DNA of 5,233 nt from Pseudomonadota bacterium. Its GTDB lineage: Bacteria; Pseudomonadota; Gammaproteobacteria; Arenicellales; Arenicellaceae. Where the stretch lies: the NCBI GenBank assembly GCA_018660405.1, contig JABJKL010000224.1, forward strand, positions 1 through 5,233, given 5' to 3'. Below, one piece after another: positions 1 through 5,233 of the stretch. The translations under genes were made by a program, and so were the position numbers. A model generated the notes under the pieces. That model was not told the DNA's origin. It saw nothing but the letters and a program-made list of their open reading frames with translations, and did no database searches. Every line of letters begins with the position of its first letter. The stretch's first letter is position 1.

Positions 1-775
1 GATGGAAGAGGCGGCGCATGTGAATGACACCCAAGAGGTTATCGATGCGATCATGGTAAACAAGAATTCGTGTGTGATGAGAGGTCGCCAGTTGGTCGAC
101 AACTTCTTCCCATGGATCATTTATATCCACGGCCTCAAGCTCATGCCGTGGCACCATCACATCATCAACACACATTTTGTCAAACTCGAAAATGCGCAGT
201 AACATTTTGTGATGACTGTCTTCAATTAAGCCTTTTGATTCGATAATGGCCGCACGCAGCTCCTCAGGACTTAGTGACCCGCTATTCGTGTGCAAAGGAA
301 AGCCAATTATTCTGAGAATTCCGTTGCTAAACGTGTTTACCAACCAAATAATTGGCATAAATAGCTTCTGTAGAAATTTCAGTCCGTAGGCAGTTGGATA
401 AGCAATAAGCTCTGGGCGTGTTGCAGCCAGTGTTTTAGGCGCTATTTCTGCAAATATCAGTATCACCAACACTAATAAGCCGGTTGCAATAGCAATACCA
501 ATGTCGCCATAGAGCTTTAAGCCCATCATGGTAGCTAGCACCGACGCCCCTATATTGGCGATATTATTGCCAATAAGAATGGTGCTAAGCAGCTTGTCCG
601 GTGACTGTAAAAGCTCATCGATGAGAATTGAGGGACGATGCCCGGATTGCGCTTTGTGCTTAAGTCGATAGCGATTAATCGCCATCATGGCGGTTTCCGA
701 GGCGGAAAAACAAGCAGACGTAATGATTAACGCCAATAGGAAAAAGGCTAGAACCTCTATGGATATGTCTTGCAA
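1..775 (-). CDS. yfjD: CNNM/CorB (YfjD-type) DUF21-CBS membrane protein, partial: N-terminal 258 residues, C-terminus beyond the left edge
   Basis: The frame is open from a TTG at 775-773 to the window edge. The translation matches E. coli YfjD/CorB from its first residues: LQDIS here stands where YfjD has MEHIS, then FSASETAMMAINRYRLKH against FSGSETGMMTLNRYRLRH. That match fixes the TTG as start; the frame has a stop at 808-806 and no ATG, GTG or other TTG between. DUF21 (CNNM) covers about residues 1-180, with hydrophobic segments near 6-22, 63-84, 92-112 and 136-147 and the conserved stretches LIGNNIANI (67-75) and FAEIAPKTLAA (108-118). The first CBS repeat begins after DDVMVPR (204-210). 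The rest of the CBS pair and the CorC/HlyC C-terminal domain lie outside; the E. coli protein is about 430 residues. Family members are inner-membrane proteins linked to Mg2+ transport or Mg2+/Co2+ resistance; the substrate here is inferred only. No Shine-Dalgarno is visible before the TTG. The gene is divergent from acnB. Confidence 0.93.
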   Translation of the reverse strand, partial: MQDISIEVLAFFLLALIITSACFSASETAMMAINRYRLKHKAQSGHRPSILIDELLQSPDKLLSTILIGNNIANIGASVLATMMGLKLYGDIGIAIATGLLVLVILIFAEIAPKTLAATRPELIAYPTAYGLKFLQKLFMPIIWLVNTFSNGILRIIGFPLHTNSGSLSPEELRAAIIESKGLIEDSHHKMLLRIFEFDKMCVDDVMVPRHELEAVDINDPWEEVVDQLATSHHTRILVYHDRIDNLLGVIHMRRLFH

Positions 776-807
776 TGCGTCGCTGATAAGGGCTGAAGGA
801 GCTACTT

Positions 808-816
808 ATATTAGCA
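808..816 (-). promoter_or_regulatory. Candidate extended -10 element for the yfjD-like gene
   Basis: On the minus strand this reads TGC-TAATAT, an extended -10 pattern (TGn plus a hexamer close to TATAAT). The hexamer at the expected -35 distance, CAGATA (836-831), matches consensus at only three positions. Transcription would start near 801 and leave a leader of about 26 nt before the TTG at 775. It is found by pattern only and competes with the TATAAT at 870-875. Confidence 0.3.
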
Positions 817-869
817 CCCAACACGTCTTTTATCTGCCTTTTGGTCCGACTGGCGAGTACACTCTCCAT

Positions 870-875
870 ATTATA
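870..875 (-). promoter_or_regulatory. Alternative -10 hexamer (perfect TATAAT) upstream of the yfjD-like gene
   Basis: A perfect TATAAT lies on the minus strand, about 95 nt before the TTG start. No convincing -35 hexamer sits 16-18 nt upstream and there is no TGn extension, so it may be chance in a locally A+T-rich stretch. If used, it would give a leader of nearly 90 nt. Confidence 0.25.
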
Positions 876-936
876 TTTAGGGCGCACTAGTAATGCATTT
901 CTGGCTATTGCCATGGCTTTTAGTGGGAGTAGGGCT

Positions 937-942
937 TAAAAT
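937..942 (+). promoter_or_regulatory. acnB: Weak candidate -10 hexamer for acnB
   Basis: TAAAAT matches five of six positions of TATAAT and lies about 110 nt before the acnB start. A TTGCCA (908-913) resembles a -35 box, but the 23-nt spacer is too long, so this is only a suggestion. Transcription from here would include the hairpin at 973-1016 in the leader but would start after the mini-ORF ATG at 941. It therefore could not serve the mini-ORF. Confidence 0.15.
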
Positions 943-985
943 GCCGACCGCCCGAATTGGACAATTTTTCAAGTTTGCTGACTGA
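941..985 (+). CDS. Possible 14-codon leader-peptide ORF upstream of acnB
   Basis: An ATG at 941 opens a 14-codon frame (MPTARIGQFFKFAD) ending in TGA at 983-985. A purine-rich GGGAGTAGGG (925-934) precedes the ATG with spacing suited to a ribosome binding site. The stop codon overlaps the left arm of the predicted leader hairpin at 973-1016, an arrangement seen in translation-coupled leaders. The peptide has no run of one regulatory amino acid and I recognise no family. ORFs this short are common by chance, so this is a weak call. Confidence 0.2.
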   Translation: MPTARIGQFFKFAD

Positions 986-1016
986 CAAGCGTAAGTGCAC
1001 TTCAAAGTTGGCAAAC
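973..1016 (+). promoter_or_regulatory. Predicted stem-loop in the acnB leader RNA
   Basis: Positions 973-983 (GTTTGCTGACT) pair with 1006-1016 (AGTTGGCAAAC) over 11 consecutive base pairs, two of them G-U wobbles (979/1010 and 980/1009). A 3x3 internal loop follows, then AAG/CTT (987-989 with 1000-1002). The wobbles hold only in plus-strand RNA; the minus-strand RNA would have A-C mismatches there. This favours a structure in the acnB transcript. The stem ends 19 nt before the Shine-Dalgarno and has no U-tract, so it is not an intrinsic terminator. Its function is unknown. Confidence 0.4.
993..1002. promoter_or_regulatory. Perfect 10-bp palindrome AAGTGCACTT, possible operator half of the acnB upstream region
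   Basis: AAGTGCACTT is a perfect palindrome about 50 bp before acnB and sits in the apical part of the predicted leader hairpin. Symmetric sites of this size can bind dimeric regulators, but it does not match the CRP, Fur or IscR consensus well enough to name a protein. Confidence 0.2.
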
Positions 1017-1035
1017 CTCAACTCCAGATTGAATT

Positions 1036-1041
1036 AGAGGA
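1036..1041 (+). promoter_or_regulatory. acnB: Ribosome binding site of acnB (decides the GTG start)
   Basis: AGAGGA ends nine bases before the GTG at 1051, a near-ideal Shine-Dalgarno distance. Together with the N-terminal match to AcnB proteins (MLEAYRAHV against MLEEYRKHV in E. coli) it fixes GTG as the start codon. Confidence 0.85.
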
Positions 1042-1050
1042 AACAGTATC

Positions 1051-3639
1051 GTGTTAGAAGCTTATCGAGCGCACGTGGTAGAGCGTGCTGAAATCGGAAT
1101 CGTACCCAAACCCCTTGACCCCCAGCAGACGGCTGATTTAGTCGAGCTATTAAAAAATCCACCCGCGGGTGAAGAAGAGGTCTTAATGGAATTGCTGTCT
1201 CAGCGTATTCCAGCCGGCGTAGATGAGGCGGCCTATGTGAAAGCTGGCTTTCTTACCGCGATTGTTAATGGTGAGGCAAGCTCGCCACTGATCGACAAAG
1301 CCAAGGCCTTGCAACTGCTGGGTACGATGCTCGGTGGATACAACATCAAGCCGATGGTCGATGCATTGTCGAATCCTGAACTGTCCGAAATTGCGGTTGA
1401 AGCACTGTCACATACCCTATTAATGTTTGACGCCTTCTACGATGTTAAAGAACTCGCGGATGGTGGTAATGAATACGCCGCCAAAGTCCTGCAAAGTTGG
1501 GCGGCAGGTGAGTGGTTTACCCGTAGAGAAGACGTGGCCGAAAAAATAACGGTCACTGTCTTCAAGGTACCCGGTGAAACCAACACTGATGATTTATCGC
1601 CAGCGCCTGATGCATGGTCACGGCCAGACATTCCTTTACACGCGCTCGCTATGCTTAAAATGCCGCGAGAAGGCTTGACTGAAGATCCACTCGGTAAAAT
1701 CGAGGAATTGGAGAAACTGGGTCATTCTATCGCCTATGTTGGTGATGTTGTGGGTACCGGTTCATCGCGCAAATCAGCGACCAATTCGGTGTTGTGGTAT
1801 ATGGGCGACGATATTCCGTTTATCCCCAACAAGCGTTCCGGAGGATATTGTTTCGGAGCCAAGATTGCGCCGATTTTCTTCAACACAATGGAAGATTCAG
1901 GAGCATTGCCTATCGAAATGGATGTCTCCAGTATGGAGATGGGCGATGTGATCGATGTGTTTCCACAGCGGGGTGTGGTTAAAAAACATGGCACTGATGA
2001 AGTCATAACAACTTTCGAGCTCGCGACCGACACTTTATTGGATGAAGTTCGAGCGGGTGGACGGATTCCATTGATTGTTGGCCGAGGTTTGACACGCCGC
2101 GCACGCGAAGCCTTAAAGTTGGGCGATACCGATCTATTTGAAAAACCGGCTGTTAGTGACGAAAGCAGCAAAGGCTTTAGCCTGGCTCAGAAAATCGTTG
2201 GTAAAGCCTGTGGCGTAGAAGGAGTGCGACCTGGCACCTATTGCGAACCTAAAATGACGACCGTGGGTTCACAGGACACAACGGGTCCAATGACACGCGA
2301 TGAACTGCAAGATTTAGCCTGTCTTGGGTTTCAGGCCGACCTGGTCATGCAATCGTTTTGTCATACAGCAGCCTACCCAAAGCCAGTTGATATTGAAACA
2401 CAACACAGCTTACCCGACTTCATGCGTAACCGCGGTGGAGTCTCGCTGAAACCAGGTGACGGCATCATCCATAGCTGGATTAATCGCATGTTATTGCCGG
2501 ATACCGTCGGTACGGGTGGTGACTCACACACTCGATTTCCAATGGGCATTTCCTTCCCGGCGGGTTCAGGACTGGTGGCCTTTGCCGCAGCGACAGGTGT
2601 TATGCCCCTGGATATGCCGGAGTCTGTATTGGTTAGGTTTAAAGGCAAATTACAGCCGGGCATTACTTTGCGCGATTTAGTGCACGCGATTCCATATTAT
2701 GCGATTAAAGAAGGCCTGTTAACGGTCGAGAAAAAGGGTAAGAAGAACATTTTTTCTGGTCGAGTTCTAGAAGTTGAAGGGCTGACTGATTTGACGGTTG
2801 AGCAAGCCTTTGAATTCTCAGATGCGTCGGCAGAACGTTCAGCTTCAGGATGTACGATTAAGCTCGACGAAGACACGATTAGCCAATACTTGCAATCTAA
2901 CATTACTATGTTGCGTTGGATGATTTCCGAGGGTTACGGCGACGTGCGAACCATGGAGCGCCGCGCTCGCGAAATGGAGGCGTGGTTAGCTAATCCTTCA
3001 TTGCTAGTAGCGGACGCAGATGCAGAGTACGCCGCAGTTATTGAAATTGATCTGGCAGACGTGACCGAACCCATTGTTTGTGCGCCGAATGACCCTGATG
3101 ATGCGCGCTTGTTGTCTGAGGTCGCTGGCGATAATGTTGACGAGGTGTTTATTGGTTCATGCATGACTAATATTGGTCATTTTCGCGCAGCGGGCAAGTT
3201 GTTGGCAGAAACAACAAAGATCAACGCACGCTTATGGATCGTTCCACCAACCCGTATGGATGAAAAAACCTTGATGGAAGAAGGTTACTACAATATTTTT
3301 GGAGCTGCCGGCGCACGAACCGAAATGCCCGGTTGTTCACTCTGTATGGGTAACCAGGCACGAGTTGAAGCGGGCAGTACTGTGCTGTCAACGTCTACAC
3401 GAAACTTTCCGAATCGTTTGGGTGATGGCGCGAATGTATATCTGACGTCTGCTGAGCTAGCTGCGGTCGGTGCCGTTATGGGTAAATTACCGACCGTTGA
3501 AGAATATATGGAATATGCGCTGAAGATTGATTCGATGTCAGAAGAGGTTTTCCGTTACATGAATTTTGACCAGATGGAACCCTACATAGAAGCTGCTGAG
3601 AAAGGTAAGGTCATCGCTGATAAGGAAATGCTTACCTGA
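1051..3639 (+). CDS. acnB: Bifunctional aconitate hydratase B / 2-methylisocitrate dehydratase (AcnB)
   Basis: AcnB is the cytosolic [4Fe-4S] aconitase that interconverts citrate and isocitrate through cis-aconitate in the TCA cycle; family members also hydrate 2-methylaconitate in the methylcitrate pathway. At 862 residues it is complete (E. coli AcnB, 865) and collinear: a HEAT-like N-terminal domain (about 1-160, with PPAGEEE and GVDEAAYVKAGF), the swivel domain moved to the N-terminal side as in all AcnB (about 160-375, with GSSRKSATNS from 237), then catalytic domains 1-3. Cluster ligands are C704 (GSCMTN) and C762/C765 (GCSLCMGNQ). Active-site motifs include SFCHTAAYPKP (H438), GGDSHTRFP (D491-H493) and STSTRNFPNR (R784, R789). 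A loop before AYVGD (about residue 230) is six residues shorter than in E. coli, as I recall that sequence. It starts with GTG. The gene is single, divergent from yfjD-like and convergent with the VanZ-like gene. In other bacteria the apo-enzyme binds mRNA. Confidence 0.99.
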   Translation: MLEAYRAHVVERAEIGIVPKPLDPQQTADLVELLKNPPAGEEEVLMELLSQRIPAGVDEAAYVKAGFLTAIVNGEASSPLIDKAKALQLLGTMLGGYNIKPMVDALSNPELSEIAVEALSHTLLMFDAFYDVKELADGGNEYAAKVLQSWAAGEWFTRREDVAEKITVTVFKVPGETNTDDLSPAPDAWSRPDIPLHALAMLKMPREGLTEDPLGKIEELEKLGHSIAYVGDVVGTGSSRKSATNSVLWYMGDDIPFIPNKRSGGYCFGAKIAPIFFNTMEDSGALPIEMDVSSMEMGDVIDVFPQRGVVKKHGTDEVITTFELATDTLLDEVRAGGRIPLIVGRGLTRRAREALKLGDTDLFEKPAVSDESSKGFSLAQKIVGKACGVEGVRPGTYCEPKMTTVGSQDTTGPMTRDELQDLACLGFQADLVMQSFCHTAAYPKPVDIETQHSLPDFMRNRGGVSLKPGDGIIHSWINRMLLPDTVGTGGDSHTRFPMGISFPAGSGLVAFAAATGVMPLDMPESVLVRFKGKLQPGITLRDLVHAIPYYAIKEGLLTVEKKGKKNIFSGRVLEVEGLTDLTVEQAFEFSDASAERSASGCTIKLDEDTISQYLQSNITMLRWMISEGYGDVRTMERRAREMEAWLANPSLLVADADAEYAAVIEIDLADVTEPIVCAPNDPDDARLLSEVAGDNVDEVFIGSCMTNIGHFRAAGKLLAETTKINARLWIVPPTRMDEKTLMEEGYYNIFGAAGARTEMPGCSLCMGNQARVEAGSTVLSTSTRNFPNRLGDGANVYLTSAELAAVGAVMGKLPTVEEYMEYALKIDSMSEEVFRYMNFDQMEPYIEAAEKGKVIADKEMLT

Positions 3640-3648
3640 ATGCCGGTT

Positions 3649-3682
3649 GCGGGGGGATAGAACTAAGTAAGCTGTCCCCGCG
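3649..3682 (+). other. GC-rich stem-loop just after the acnB stop, no U-tract
   Basis: GGGGATAG (3653-3660) pairs with CTGTCCCC (3672-3679), eight pairs including one U-G wobble, around an 11-nt loop. Alternatively GCGGGG (3649-3654) pairs with CCCCGC (3676-3681), with GG bulged and ATAG/CTGT as the upper stem. It begins nine bases after the TGA. The wobble works only in the plus-strand RNA, so it belongs to the acnB 3' end rather than to the opposing gene. The bases after it are not U-rich, so it is not a standard intrinsic terminator. It may stabilise the 3' end, aid Rho-dependent termination or bind a protein. Confidence 0.45.
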
Positions 3683-3717
3683 ATCACCTAAATTGAAAAA
3701 GCACTAGCAGCAGGATT

Positions 3718-4137
3718 TCAGTTTTTAAGGTGTCGGCCGATCGTGTAAGCGAGTGAAATACCGAGCAAGCCAGCAATAAGATCGATCATTTGAAAACCAC
3801 GACCGATAGAGATTTGCACTATTTCCGTCGCTAACGCTAGCACTGCAAAAACTAATACACAGACTTTGAGTCGTTGTTGTTTGTCGCTGTGAATGAATAA
3901 ATCTGAATAATAGAGCAGTGCAGTACCAATCAATGCAACGCAAAAGTGAATGGCTGTTGCTATATTGTGGTCTAACCACAGCAGTGCAGAGTAGGGCATG
4001 CCCAGAAATCGCATTAACTGATAGGGCATCCATGGCGACAGGCTATATTCCGGTAGTACTGCTAGCCAGGTGCCCCAAAGCAAAATGATAAATAAGGCTA
4101 GCCGCGCAAAATAGGTTTTGAACTCGCGAGTGGTCAA
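3718..4137 (-). CDS. VanZ-family small integral membrane protein
   Basis: This is a 139-residue membrane protein of the VanZ-like family. The recognisable signature is in the C-terminal half: ALATEIVQISIGRGFQMIDLIAG spans residues 101-123 and carries the conserved E105, Q108, R113 and D119, matching the family pattern 'E..Q....R.....D...'. Four hydrophobic segments lie near residues 12-29, 59-77, 92-110 and 117-134, with no signal peptide apart from the first helix. Enterococcal VanZ gives low-level teicoplanin resistance, but chromosomal Gram-negative relatives have no established role and none should be inferred here. The start is TTG at 4137-4135: the frame has an in-frame TAA a few codons upstream and no ATG before M37, and AAAGGA lies 11 nt ahead. 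It is convergent with acnB and divergent from recJ across 40 bp, so it probably forms its own short transcript. Confidence 0.85.
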   Translation of the reverse strand: MTTREFKTYFARLALFIILLWGTWLAVLPEYSLSPWMPYQLMRFLGMPYSALLWLDHNIATAIHFCVALIGTALLYYSDLFIHSDKQQRLKVCVLVFAVLALATEIVQISIGRGFQMIDLIAGLLGISLAYTIGRHLKN

Positions 4138-4148
4138 GGCAGAATGGA

Positions 4149-4154
4149 TCCTTT
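4149..4154 (-). promoter_or_regulatory. Ribosome binding site of the VanZ-like gene (decides the TTG start)
   Basis: On the minus strand AAAGGA lies 11 nt before the TTG at 4137. This is slightly long spacing but a good anti-Shine-Dalgarno match, and the only one near a possible start in this frame. Confidence 0.6.
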
Positions 4155-4165
4155 ACGATTAACGC

Positions 4166-4174
4166 ACTATACCA
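4166..4174 (-). promoter_or_regulatory. Candidate extended -10 promoter for the VanZ-like gene
   Basis: The minus strand reads TGG-TATAGT, an extended -10 (TGn plus a five-of-six match to TATAAT). Transcription would start near 4159, just before the AAAGGA site, leaving a leader of about 22 nt. No good -35 is present, which extended -10 promoters can tolerate. The element ends four bases before the recJ ATG on the other strand, so polymerase bound here could interfere with recJ transcription. Confidence 0.4.
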
Positions 4175-4177
4175 AAG

Positions 4178-5233
4178 ATGCCAATAAGTATACGACGCCG
4201 TGACCTACCAGAAAATAGTTCATTTTTGGACGGCACCCAGGATGCCCAAACTCAGTTATTGGCAAGGCTGTTTGCCGCGCGTGGTGTAAGTACTCGAGAG
4301 GAACTTGATTATTCGTTAAAGCACTTATTGCCACCCAGTTTGCTTGGCCTGCGCGAAGCCACTGAGTTGTTGGTTGAGGCTTTGGATGCACAAGCTAATA
4401 TTTTAATCGTCAGTGATTTTGATGTGGATGGGGCGACCTCCTGTGCTTTAGCGATTCGGGCGCTTACGGACATGGGGTTTGAGAATGTGGATTATTTAGT
4501 GCCCGACCGCTTCGAATACGGTTATGGCCTATCACCGGAGTTGGTCGGTGTGGCAGCGCTACGTCAACCCGACATTATAATCACCGTCGATAACGGTATA
4601 TCGAGCGTTGACGGCGTTTATGCCGCACAAGCTCTAGGAATTATGGTCATTGTTACGGATCATCATCTTCCCGGTGATGTGTTGCCGACAGCGGATGTAA
4701 TCGTCAATCCCAACCTTCCTGGCGATAAGTTCCCAAGTAAAAGCCTGGCGGGTGTGGGCGTTATTTTCTATCTAATGATGGCCTTGCGAGCACATTTACG
4801 CAGCATCGATTGGTTCACACAATCAGGTTTGATCGAACCCAATCTGGCAAATTATCTGGATCTGGTCGCACTGGGTACCGTCGCAGATGTCGTGCCGTTG
4901 GACCGAAATAATCGAATACTGGTACGGCACGGTTTACAACGTATACAAAAAGGGCAATGCGTTGCGGGTATTAAGGCACTGCTTGAGATCGGCAAGCGCG
5001 ACATCAATACCTGTAGTGCTGCTGATCTGGGCTTTGCACTGGGCCCACGATTGAACGCTGCAGGCCGCCTGGACGATATGTCGATTGGTATCGCCTGTTT
5101 GCTTACTGATGATGTCAGTAAAGCTTCGACGTATGCGAATCAACTGGATGAAATCAATAAGCTGCGCCGTAAAATGCAGGCAGATATGACTGCACAGGCT
5201 TCCGAGGCAACCGCTAAGCTTGAATTGGATGAC
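4178..5233 (+). CDS. recJ: Single-stranded-DNA-specific 5'-3' exonuclease RecJ, partial: first 352 residues, C-terminus beyond the right edge
   Basis: RecJ degrades single-stranded DNA 5' to 3' in RecF-pathway recombination, mismatch repair and base excision repair, using Mn2+/Mg2+. The frame is open to the window edge; E. coli RecJ is 577 residues, so roughly 60% is present. DHH-domain metal motifs are all intact: DFDVDGATS (D80, D82, D84), VDNGIS (D138), TDHHLPGD (D161, H162, H163) and LGTVADVVPLD (D237). LAGVGVIFYLM follows the DHH motif, and GPRLNAAGRLDDMS (from G289) leads into the helix linking to the DHHA1 half. The first 15 or so residues contain the IRRRD-like start of the family (IQLRRRE in E. 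coli). ATG 4178 is the first start after an in-frame TAA at 4160-4162; no convincing Shine-Dalgarno precedes it. The missing part would hold DHHA1 and the OB-fold. It is divergent from the VanZ-like gene; its promoter probably lies inside that gene. Confidence 0.97.
   Translation, partial: MPISIRRRDLPENSSFLDGTQDAQTQLLARLFAARGVSTREELDYSLKHLLPPSLLGLREATELLVEALDAQANILIVSDFDVDGATSCALAIRALTDMGFENVDYLVPDRFEYGYGLSPELVGVAALRQPDIIITVDNGISSVDGVYAAQALGIMVIVTDHHLPGDVLPTADVIVNPNLPGDKFPSKSLAGVGVIFYLMMALRAHLRSIDWFTQSGLIEPNLANYLDLVALGTVADVVPLDRNNRILVRHGLQRIQKGQCVAGIKALLEIGKRDINTCSAADLGFALGPRLNAAGRLDDMSIGIACLLTDDVSKASTYANQLDEINKLRRKMQADMTAQASEATAKLELDD

Noticed and set aside
2..202. 66-codon plus-strand ORF at the left edge
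   Set aside because: It is antisense to the CBS-domain part of the yfjD-like gene; the minus-strand frame is clearly the real one.
687..890. 67-codon plus-strand ORF across the yfjD-like N-terminus and upstream region
   Set aside because: It is antisense to a conserved gene and has no family resemblance.
675..914. 79-codon minus-strand ORF with an ATG at 914 overlapping the start of the yfjD-like gene
   Set aside because: It reads a different frame from the clearly conserved YfjD-type protein, overlaps its first 100 bases, has no recognisable domain and no Shine-Dalgarno worth noting.
1734..2171. 145-codon open frame on the minus strand inside acnB
   Set aside because: It lies fully antisense to the conserved swivel-domain region of acnB, is rich in Ser/Pro/Arg as expected of a shadow frame, and resembles no family I know.
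2373..2663. 96-codon minus-strand ORF inside acnB
   Set aside because: It is antisense to the catalytic domain of acnB and is a by-product of that gene's codon use.
3649..3700. Intrinsic terminator between acnB and the VanZ-like gene
   Set aside because: The hairpin is real but is not followed by a U-tract on the plus strand. The minus-strand T-run at 3696-3700 has no stable stem immediately before it.
3725..4033. 102-codon minus-strand ORF overlapping the VanZ-like gene in another frame
   Set aside because: The alternative frame has the membrane segments and VanZ signature; this one is rich in Ser/Cys/Arg without a domain.
1..5233. Novel defence, mobile or biosynthetic system
   Set aside because: All substantial genes are recognisable core or common families with intact motifs. 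There are no direct-repeat arrays, terminal inverted repeats, integrase or transposase sequences, and no abrupt change in composition.

Overview
This window looks like chromosomal housekeeping DNA from a gammaproteobacterium. The evidence is the close residue-by-residue resemblance of its proteins to E. coli AcnB, RecJ and YfjD/CorB, as I remember those sequences, together with a balanced base composition. The gene order (yfjD-like, acnB, VanZ-like, recJ) differs from E. coli, so this is not an enterobacterium. A free-living, possibly marine, gammaproteobacterium is a reasonable guess that I cannot prove. I see no insertion sequence, prophage, CRISPR array, tRNA or rRNA.

Layout. Positions 1-775 (minus strand) hold the first 258 codons of a CNNM/CorB (YfjD) membrane protein that runs off the left edge; it starts with TTG. 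A 275-bp divergent spacer (776-1050) separates it from acnB. The spacer contains candidate minus-strand -10 elements, a 14-codon mini-ORF, a short palindrome and an 11-bp hairpin that could form in the acnB leader RNA. Positions 1051-3639 (plus) are a complete acnB, starting with GTG behind a clear Shine-Dalgarno. A 78-bp convergent spacer follows and carries a GC-rich hairpin without a U-tract. Positions 3718-4137 (minus) encode a small four-helix VanZ-family membrane protein with a TTG start. Only 40 bp separate it from the divergent recJ (4178 to the right edge), of which 352 codons are present.

How the genes work together. There is no evidence of a shared pathway: AcnB acts in the TCA cycle, RecJ in DNA repair, the CNNM protein probably in Mg2+ homeostasis, and the VanZ-like protein has no assigned role. 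Each gene faces the opposite way from its neighbour, so each is transcribed separately or is the first gene of its own operon. I found no strong candidate for a new system. The most interesting signals are regulatory: the folded acnB leader with its mini-ORF, the hairpin just after acnB, and the unusual start signals of yfjD-like, VanZ-like and recJ.
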